From contig NZ_BAABIS010000001.1 of the NCBI RefSeq assembly GCF_039542905.1, positions 2,046,001-2,110,000 of the forward strand: a DNA stretch of 64,000 bases, read 5' to 3'. This DNA is from Kitasatospora terrestris. GTDB taxonomy: Bacteria; Actinomycetota; Actinomycetes; Streptomycetales; Streptomycetaceae. Below, piece after piece: positions 58,622-64,000 of this stretch (position 1 is the stretch's first letter; every line of letters starts with the position of its first letter). The translations under genes and the position numbers were made by a program. The notes beneath the pieces were generated by a model, which saw only the letters and a program-made list of their open reading frames with translations, made no database searches and was not told the origin of the DNA.

Positions 58622-59755
58622 GTGCCCAGTCTCACCGGACTCCCCCTGCAGATCATCGCCGTCGTCGTCGCGGTGGCCGCGTTCGCCGCGACCATGTGGC
58701 TGTGGCCCCGGCTGGGCGGCCGCGGGTGGCGGCCGGTGCTCGGCCGGCTGGGTGCGTTCCTCGGGACGCAGCTGGCGGTGCTGGCGGCGATGGGCCTGGT
58801 GGCCAACTCGTACTTCGGCTTCTACACCACCTGGAGCGACCTGCTCGGGCTGGACGGGAGCCCGGGCACGGTGGTGGACCATCAGCCGGGCGCCAAGGCG
58901 ATCTCGGTGACGGGCGAACAGAAGATGTACTCCTCCCAGGGATCGGTGCAGGAACGTTCCGGCATGATCCAGAAGGTGGAGATCCGCGGCGCCTCCTCCG
59001 GCCTGGTCGGCACCCCGGCCTACGTGTACCTGCCGCCGCAGTACTTCCAGCCCGGGTACGCGAACACCCGCTTCCCGATGGCGCTGGTGCTCTCCGGCTA
59101 CCCGGGGTCGGCGGAGAAGCTGATCTCGCTGCTGGAGTACCCGGCGTCCACGCTGAAGGCGATCGAGGCCAAGCAGCTGCCGCCGACCGTCCTGGTGATG
59201 ATGAAGCCGACCCTGGTGGGCAACCGCGACACCGAGTGCATGGACGTCCCGGGCGGACCGCAGGTGGAGACCTTCTTCACCGAGGACCTGCCGCGGGCGA
59301 TGTCCGCCGCGTACCGGGTCACCGACCGCCCGGAGGCCAGGGCCGCGATCGGCGACTCGACCGGCGGCTACTGCGCGCTGAAGTTCGCGATGCGCAAGCC
59401 GGACGCCTACCGCTCGGCCGTCTCGCTCTCGGGCTACTACGAGACCGGCAACGACCCGACCACCGGCGACCTCTTCGGCGGCCGGCCCGAGGTGAAGCGG
59501 GAGAACGACCTGCTGTGGCGGATCCGCCACCTGCCCCCGCCGCCGGTCTCGCTGCTCCTGGCCACCAGCCACAACGAGGAGAACTACCCGGCCACCCAGC
59601 AGATGGTGGCCGCCTTCCGGGCCCCCACCCAGGTGTCGACCATCACCCTGGACACCGGCGGGCACAACTTCCACACCTGGACGCGGGAGATCCCGCCCGC
59701 CCTGGAGTGGCTCGGCAAGCGCCTGGACCAGCCGCGGCCGCAGGCTCTCAGCTGA
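58622..59755 (+). CDS. Membrane-anchored esterase (alpha/beta hydrolase, esterase D / antigen-85-like)
   Basis: 377 residues. Two or three N-terminal membrane helices (LQIIAVVVAVAAFAATMWLWP, LGAFLGTQLAVLAAMGLVANSYFGFY) place the catalytic domain outside the cell. The nucleophile elbow GDSTGGYCALKFA and the His in DTGGHNFHTW belong to the esterase D/mycolyltransferase-like fold; the acidic residue is not certain. Substrates could be acyl or feruloyl esters. GTG at 58622 is six bases after TACGAT, so a leaderless transcript is possible; the upstream TTG at 58571 has no support. Confidence 0.8.
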   Translation: MPSLTGLPLQIIAVVVAVAAFAATMWLWPRLGGRGWRPVLGRLGAFLGTQLAVLAAMGLVANSYFGFYTTWSDLLGLDGSPGTVVDHQPGAKAISVTGEQKMYSSQGSVQERSGMIQKVEIRGASSGLVGTPAYVYLPPQYFQPGYANTRFPMALVLSGYPGSAEKLISLLEYPASTLKAIEAKQLPPTVLVMMKPTLVGNRDTECMDVPGGPQVETFFTEDLPRAMSAAYRVTDRPEARAAIGDSTGGYCALKFAMRKPDAYRSAVSLSGYYETGNDPTTGDLFGGRPEVKRENDLLWRIRHLPPPPVSLLLATSHNEENYPATQQMVAAFRAPTQVSTITLDTGGHNFHTWTREIPPALEWLGKRLDQPRPQALS

Positions 59756-59767
59756 CCCCGGCCGGGA

Positions 59768-59782
59768 GTGATCAAGGATCAC
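59768..59782. promoter_or_regulatory. GTGATC-AAG-GATCAC dyad before the GT39-like gene
   Basis: Perfect 6-bp inverted repeat with a 3-base centre in the 85-base gap between the esterase and GT39-like genes. It may be an operator or a weak terminator. Confidence 0.3.
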
Positions 59783-59840
59783 ACCCTGCTCATAGCCGGG
59801 CCTCATGAGAATCTCAGCGTGACCCCGGAGCGTAGCCTCC

Positions 59841-62204
59841 ATGACCACGTCGAGTTCCCCACCTCCGTCCAGTGTTCCGTGGCCCGAGGCTGCGAACTTC
59901 CCGCCCCCGGAGCCGTCCGAGCGGCAGGCTCCGCAGGCCGCGGTCGAACCGCTCTTCCCGCCGGTCGGCCTCCCCGGGCCGGGCCCGAAGGGGCCTGCCT
60001 CCTGGGCCGGCCGGCTCCGCACCCTCCCCGTCCGCGCCTGGCGCGGACGCCCCGACGACCCGGCCTGGGCCCGGCCGGCGCTGCTCGGCCTGCTCGCCGC
60101 CACGGCGGTGCTCTACTTCTGGAACCTGACCGCCTCGGGCTGGGCCAACGCCTTCTACTCGGCGGCGGTGCAGGCCGGCAGCCAGAGCTGGAAGGCCTTC
60201 TTCTACGGCTCCTCGGACGCGGCGAGCTTCATCACGGTCGACAAGCCGCCGATGTCGCTGTGGCCGATGGCGCTCTCCGCCCGGATCTTCGGGCTGAGCT
60301 CGTGGAGCGTGCTGGCCCCGCAGGTCGTGATGGGCGTGGCGACGGTCGCCACGGTGTACGCGACGGTGCGCCGGCGCTTCTCGGCGCTCGGCGGCCTGGT
60401 GGCCGGCGCGGCGCTGGCGCTGACCCCGGTGGCCGCGCTGATGTTCCGGTTCAACAATCCGGACGCGCTGCTGGTGCTGCTGCTGACGCTGGCCGCGTAC
60501 GGCCTGGTCCGGGCGACCGAGACCGCCTCCACCCGCTGGCTGCTGTTCACCGGCGTGATGTTCGGCTTCGGCTTCCTGACCAAGACCCTGCAGGCCTTCC
60601 TGGTGCTGCCCGGCTTCGCGGTGATCTACCTGGTGGTCGCGCCGACCGCGTTCGGCCGCCGGGTGAAGCAGGTGCTGCTGGCCGGACTCGCCGTGGTCCT
60701 GGCGGGCGGCTGGTGGGTGGCGATCGTCGAGCTGGTCCCGGCGTCCGCCCGGCCCTACATCGGCGGCTCGCAGGACGACTCCTTCCTCTCCGTCACCTTC
60801 GGCTACAACGGCTTCGGCCGGCTCACCGGTGACGAGACCGGCAGCGTCGGCGGCGGCGGTGGCGGCCGGGGCGGCGCCGGCGGCGGCATGTGGGGCACCA
60901 CCGGCATCACCCGGCTCTTCGACGGCGACATCGGCGGGCAGATCGCCTGGCTGATGCCGGCCGCGCTGGTCCTGCTGGTGTTCGGCCTGTGGGCGACCCG
61001 CCGCCACGGCCGCACCGACAGCGCCCGGACGGCCTTCCTGGTCTGGGGCAGCTGGCTGGTCCTCACCGCGCTGACCTTCAGCTTCATGTCCGGCATCTTC
61101 CACCAGTACTACACGGTGGCGCTCGCCCCGGCGGTCGCCGCGGTGGTCGGCATGGGCGTCGACGGCCTCTGGCGGGCCCGGCACCGGCTGCCGTACGCGG
61201 CGGTGCTCGGCGCGGTGGTCGCGGTGACCGCGGTCTGGTCGTTCGTGCTGCTCGGGCGCAGCACGGACTTCCTGCCGTGGCTGCGCTGGGCGGTGCTGCC
61301 GGGCGGCATCGCGGCGGCGGTCGCGCTGGTGGCGGCCGCGCGGGCGGGCCGGGCGCTCGGCGCGCGGATCGCGGCGGTGGCCGGACTCACCGCGCTGGCG
61401 GCGGGCCTCGGCGGGCCGGCGGCGTACGCGGTGCAGACCGTGTCGGTCGGCCACTCCGGCTCGATCGTGACGGCCGGTCCGCAGGTGCAGGGCGGCGGCT
61501 TCGGCCCGGGCGGCGGCGGGCGGGGCATGATGCCCGGCGGCACGGGCGACGGCGGCCGGGGCCAGTTCCCCGGCGGCGGCCAGTTCCCCGGCGGCGGGCA
61601 GTTCCCGGGCGGCACGCAGAACGGCGGCACCGGGCAGTTCCCGGGCGGCGGCCAGTTGCCAGGCGGCACGCAGAACGGCACGGGACAGAACGGCACCGGC
61701 CGGTTCCCGGGCGGCGGCACGCAGAACGGCACGGGACAGTTCCCCGGCGGCGGCGAGGGCCGGGACGGCCGCGGCGGCACGGGCGGCGCCGGCGGGATGG
61801 GCGGCCTGCTGAACGGCTCCCGGGTGAGCAGCGAGCTGGCGGCCCTGCTGAAGCAGGACGCGGGCTCCTACACCTGGGTGGCGGCCGCGGTCGGTTCCCA
61901 GAACCAGGCCAGCTACCAGCTCGCCACCGGGGAGCCGGTGATGGCGCTCGGCGGCTTCAACGGCACCGACCCGTCGCTGACGCTGGAGCAGTTCCAGCAG
62001 TACGTGAAGGAGGGGAAGGTCCACTACTTCATCGGCGGTGGCGGCATGGGCGGTGGCATGGGCGGCGGCAGCCAGTCGCTCTCCTCGCAGATCGCCTCCT
62101 GGGTGGCGGCCACCTACACGGCGAAGACGGTGGACGGCGCCACCCTCTACGACCTGACCGCGGCCCCCGGCGGTGGCACCTCCTCGACGGCCGCCACGGG
62201 CTGA
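59841..62204 (+). CDS. GT39/ArnT-family membrane glycosyltransferase with Gly-rich extracellular segment
   Basis: 787 residues. After a Pro-rich cytoplasmic start there are about twelve membrane helices. The first outer loop has SFITVDKPPMSLWPMALSARIFG, typical of ArnT/PMT-like enzymes that use lipid-linked sugars. Near residues 550-650 there is a glycine-rich stretch with repeated QFPGGG and TQNGTG units, followed by a conserved C-terminal domain (LNGSRVSSELAALLKQDAGSYTWVAA, EPVMALGGFNGTDPSLTLEQF) that occurs in Streptomyces homologues (YkcB-like). It presumably glycosylates wall components; the acceptor is unknown. Confidence 0.85.
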   Translation: MTTSSSPPPSSVPWPEAANFPPPEPSERQAPQAAVEPLFPPVGLPGPGPKGPASWAGRLRTLPVRAWRGRPDDPAWARPALLGLLAATAVLYFWNLTASGWANAFYSAAVQAGSQSWKAFFYGSSDAASFITVDKPPMSLWPMALSARIFGLSSWSVLAPQVVMGVATVATVYATVRRRFSALGGLVAGAALALTPVAALMFRFNNPDALLVLLLTLAAYGLVRATETASTRWLLFTGVMFGFGFLTKTLQAFLVLPGFAVIYLVVAPTAFGRRVKQVLLAGLAVVLAGGWWVAIVELVPASARPYIGGSQDDSFLSVTFGYNGFGRLTGDETGSVGGGGGGRGGAGGGMWGTTGITRLFDGDIGGQIAWLMPAALVLLVFGLWATRRHGRTDSARTAFLVWGSWLVLTALTFSFMSGIFHQYYTVALAPAVAAVVGMGVDGLWRARHRLPYAAVLGAVVAVTAVWSFVLLGRSTDFLPWLRWAVLPGGIAAAVALVAAARAGRALGARIAAVAGLTALAAGLGGPAAYAVQTVSVGHSGSIVTAGPQVQGGGFGPGGGGRGMMPGGTGDGGRGQFPGGGQFPGGGQFPGGTQNGGTGQFPGGGQLPGGTQNGTGQNGTGRFPGGGTQNGTGQFPGGGEGRDGRGGTGGAGGMGGLLNGSRVSSELAALLKQDAGSYTWVAAAVGSQNQASYQLATGEPVMALGGFNGTDPSLTLEQFQQYVKEGKVHYFIGGGGMGGGMGGGSQSLSSQIASWVAATYTAKTVDGATLYDLTAAPGGGTSSTAATG
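61562..61755 (+). repeat. Tandem coding repeats in the GT39-like gene
   Basis: Repeated CAGTTCCCSGGCGGCGG-type and ACGCAGAACGGCACGGGACA-type units encode alternating QFPGGG and TQNGTG blocks. Slippage here would change loop length without shifting the frame. Confidence 0.75.
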
Positions 62205-62218
62205 CGGCCGGCCGTCCC

Positions 62219-62254
62219 ACCGGGCCCCCGGAGCACCCGCTCCGGGGGCCCGGT
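62219..62254. terminator. Bidirectional hairpin, GT39 / ArsR genes
   Basis: Perfect 16-bp arms (62219-62234 and 62239-62254) with a 4-base loop; the distal arm reaches the last base of the convergent ArsR gene. Confidence 0.8.
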
Positions 62255-62586
62255 CACATGGTGCTCTCGTACGCGGTGACCACGGCGTCGAGCACGCCGG
62301 GGAAGCGGGCGTCCAGGTCGGCGGCGCGCAGCGCGGTGAGGCGGCGGTTGGCCTCCTCGCGCTGGCGGACCACGCCGGCCTCGCGGAGCACCTTGAAGTG
62401 GTGGCTGAGCGTGGACGGCGCGACGTCGACCGGGAAGGAGCCGCAGGCGCGCTCGGGTTCGGCGCGCAGGGTGCGCACGATGGTCATCCGGGTGGGGTCG
62501 GCGAGCGCGTGCAGGACGTCGAGGAGGTCGATCTCCTCGGTCGCGGGGTGGGCGAGCGGGGCGCGGCCCGGTCGGGAGCGGGGCAT
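62254..62586 (-). CDS. ArsR-family transcriptional regulator
   Basis: 110 residues with an ArsR winged helix: LLDVLHALADPTRMTIVRTL, then VDVAPSTLSHHFKVLREAGVVRQREEANRRLTALRA. No classical metal-binding Cys motif (CxCxx) is present; one Cys lies in the ERACGSF turn, so a non-metal signal is possible. GGAGG precedes the ATG at 62586. It diverges from the zinc-type quinone oxidoreductase gene, with a palindrome between them that overlaps the likely promoter, so it probably represses that gene. Confidence 0.88.
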   Translation of the reverse strand: MPRSRPGRAPLAHPATEEIDLLDVLHALADPTRMTIVRTLRAEPERACGSFPVDVAPSTLSHHFKVLREAGVVRQREEANRRLTALRAADLDARFPGVLDAVVTAYESTM

Positions 62587-62630
62587 CCGGCACCTCCATG
62601 TTCGACAACCATCGAAGATGGGTGTAATTT

Positions 62631-62649
62631 CGATGTTCGTAGAACATCG
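62631..62649. promoter_or_regulatory. Palindromic operator between arsR and the oxidoreductase gene
   Basis: CGATGTTC-GTA-GAACATCG, perfect 8-bp arms, 24 bases before the oxidoreductase ATG. A related half-site (ATGTTCGACAACCATCGAA) lies nearer the arsR gene at 62598-62616. Confidence 0.7.
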
Positions 62650-62673
62650 TAGCTTCCGTGAGGGGAGACGGAC

Positions 62674-63657
62674 ATGCGCGCTCTCGAGATGACCCGGCCC
62701 GGCGGGGCCGAGCACAGCCTGGTCCAGGACGTCGAGGTGCCGCGGCCCGGCCCCGGCGAGCTGGCGATCGACGTCGCCCACGCCGGGGTGAACTTCGTCG
62801 ACGTGATGTCCCGGCGCGGTGACGCGGCCTACGTGCCGGCGTGGCCGTACCGGGCGGGCAAGGAGGTCGCGGGCACCGTCCGGGAGCTCGGCGAAGGAGT
62901 GAGCGGGTTCGCGGTCGGCGACCGGGTGGCGGCCGCCACCACCGGCGGCGGCTTCGCCGAGGTGGCGCTGGCGAGCGCCGCGGCGACCGTGGCGCTGCCC
63001 GACGGCGTGGACACCGCGACGGCCGCCGCCGTCCCGCTCGGCCTGGCGACCGCGCTGCTGCTGCTCACCGACGCGGGCCGGTTCGAGCCCGGTGACACCG
63101 TGCTGGTGCACTCGGCGGGCGGCGGGATCGGCGGCGCGATCGCCCGGCTGGTCCCGCTGCTCGGCGGCGGCACCCTGATCGGCACCGTCGGCCGGCCGGA
63201 GAAGGCGGCCGCCGCGCGCGGCCTCGGCTACCACCACGCCTTCGCCCGCGGGCCCGAACTCGCCGAGCAGGTCCGCGCGGCGACCGGCGGGCGCGGCGTC
63301 GACCTGGTCCTCGACCCGCTCGGCACCGAGGCGCTCGGCCTGGACCTGGACCTCGCGGTGACCGGCGGCCGGGTGGTGCTGTTCGGCAACGCGGGCGGCG
63401 GCACCCTCGACCCGCTGCCCCCCGCGGGCCGGCTGCTCGGCGCCAACCTCACCGTCACCGGCTTCAGCCACCGCGTCCTGCTCGCCGCCGACCCCGCGCG
63501 GGTCGCCCGCGCCCAGCGCCGCGCGTTCGACCTGGTCGCCGGGCACGGCCTGGCCGTCCCGGTGGTGGAACTGCCCGGCCTGGACGCCGTCCCCGCCGTC
63601 CACGACCTGCTCGCCGCGGGGCGCGGCGAGGGCAAGTACGTGGTCAGGGTCGGCTGA
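62674..63657 (+). CDS. Zinc-type (MDR) quinone oxidoreductase
   Basis: 327 residues of the medium-chain dehydrogenase family: the N-terminal GroES-like fold (PGPGELAIDVAHAGVNFVDVMSRRG), the NADPH-binding VLVHSAGGGIGGAIARL, then RGVDLVLDPLGTEALGLDL. It lacks the four-Cys structural zinc lobe, fitting the QOR (quinone oxidoreductase, NADPH-dependent) branch. It likely reduces electrophilic quinones or enones. GAGGGGAG precedes the ATG. The divergent ArsR gene and the intervening palindrome suggest regulation by oxidative or electrophile stress. Confidence 0.9.
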   Translation: MRALEMTRPGGAEHSLVQDVEVPRPGPGELAIDVAHAGVNFVDVMSRRGDAAYVPAWPYRAGKEVAGTVRELGEGVSGFAVGDRVAAATTGGGFAEVALASAAATVALPDGVDTATAAAVPLGLATALLLLTDAGRFEPGDTVLVHSAGGGIGGAIARLVPLLGGGTLIGTVGRPEKAAAARGLGYHHAFARGPELAEQVRAATGGRGVDLVLDPLGTEALGLDLDLAVTGGRVVLFGNAGGGTLDPLPPAGRLLGANLTVTGFSHRVLLAADPARVARAQRRAFDLVAGHGLAVPVVELPGLDAVPAVHDLLAAGRGEGKYVVRVG

Positions 63658-63666
63658 ACCGGGCGG

Positions 63667-64000
63667 TCAGCCGCCGCACTGCTGGAGCATCGCCTGCTTG
63701 TCCGCCGGGGTCACCGGCAGCTGGTACTTGAGCGAGACCTGCGCCCAGCGCACCGCGTACGAGCAGCGGACCGCCTGGTTGGCGGGGAGCCAGGAGGCCG
63801 GGCCGGAGTCGCCCTTGGACGCGTTCTGCGAGCCGTCGGCGGGGATCAGGTTGAGCGGGTCGTTGGCGATCTGGACCCGCTTCGCCTTGTCCCACTGGGC
63901 GGCGCCCTGCTGCCAGTCGTAGGAGAGCGGCATCACGTGGTCGATCTGGATCTTCGACGCCTGCGCCTTCGTCCACTGGACGTTCTTGCCGGTGTACGGG
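63667..64000 (-). CDS. Secreted HNH nuclease, GmrSD/DUF1524-like (5' partial)
   Basis: The visible 111 residues are the C-terminal part; the N-terminus lies beyond the window. The frame before the internal ATG reads YTGKNVQWTKAQASKIQIDHVMPLSYDW, and IDHVMPL carries the His of the HNH motif, followed by ANDPLNLIPADGSQNASKGD with the Asn (second motif residue) and a late Asp. This is the pattern of actinobacterial secreted nucleases with a DUF1524/GmrSD C-terminal domain. Two Cys (RCSY, QQCGG) probably form a disulfide. The target is extracellular nucleic acid. Confidence 0.82.
   Translation of the reverse strand, partial: PYTGKNVQWTKAQASKIQIDHVMPLSYDWQQGAAQWDKAKRVQIANDPLNLIPADGSQNASKGDSGPASWLPANQAVRCSYAVRWAQVSLKYQLPVTPADKQAMLQQCGG

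Overview
The window is very GC-rich chromosomal DNA with strong third-position G/C bias, GGAGG-type ribosome binding sites, frequent GTG starts, many 4-base gene overlaps and several apparently leaderless promoters. Together with the gene families (SCO6745-type regulator, DUF1996, ricin- and discoidin-tagged secreted hydrolases, ABC sugar importers without their own ATPase), this points to a Streptomycetaceae actinomycete (Streptomyces or Kitasatospora). No phage, IS or CRISPR was seen. Assignments come from reading the sequence; no database search was run.

Layout. 1-2.7 kb: end of an SCO6745-family gene, then five compact tRNA-like genes with nearly identical D and T arms but five different anticodons, then a zinc-ribbon SDR protein. 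2.8-6.9 kb: a translationally coupled three-gene operon (unknown protein, HExxH + vWA protein, double AAA+ ATPase). 7-14.4 kb: housekeeping and small-molecule genes (NUDIX, Tex, SGNH hydrolase, a GNAT gene preceded by a likely leader peptide, DUF3291, HxlR regulator, AlaA-like aminotransferase). 14.5-19 kb: a lipoprotein and a chitinase/GH55 operon whose products both carry ricin-type lectin domains. 19.2-20 kb: a broken purple-acid-phosphatase-like gene. 20-31 kb: an oligosaccharide-uptake locus (GH95, GH42, two permeases, binding lipoprotein, divergent GH3) with two LacI-type palindromes in the central divergent promoter region. 31-43 kb: mixed genes (class IV aminotransferase, ferredoxin-like protein, CBS protein, FAD dehydrogenase, SGNH hydrolase, HAD phosphatase, NucH nuclease, NiCoT transporter behind a Nur-like box, a CocE-like protein that has lost its nucleophile).

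43-56 kb is a fungal-cell-wall degradation island: GH55 with two discoidin domains, modular GH18 chitinase, LacI regulator, discoidin-DUF1996 protein and a very large discoidin/GH16/TIM-barrel enzyme. The palindrome GGGAGAGCGCTCTCCC or close variants recurs before the LacI gene, the GH55 gene and the GH16 gene, so these probably form one beta-1,3-glucan regulon. The chitinase promoters instead carry elements like the known Streptomyces chitinase repeats. 56-64 kb: GNAT, TetR/MFS efflux pair with a double operator, esterase, GT39-like transferase, ArsR/quinone reductase divergent pair and the end of a secreted HNH nuclease.

The main candidates for new biology are the tRNA-like array beside the SDR gene, the AAA+/vWA cassette, the leader-peptide-controlled GNAT gene, and the shared-operator beta-glucan regulon with its 249-base near-identical inverted duplication.
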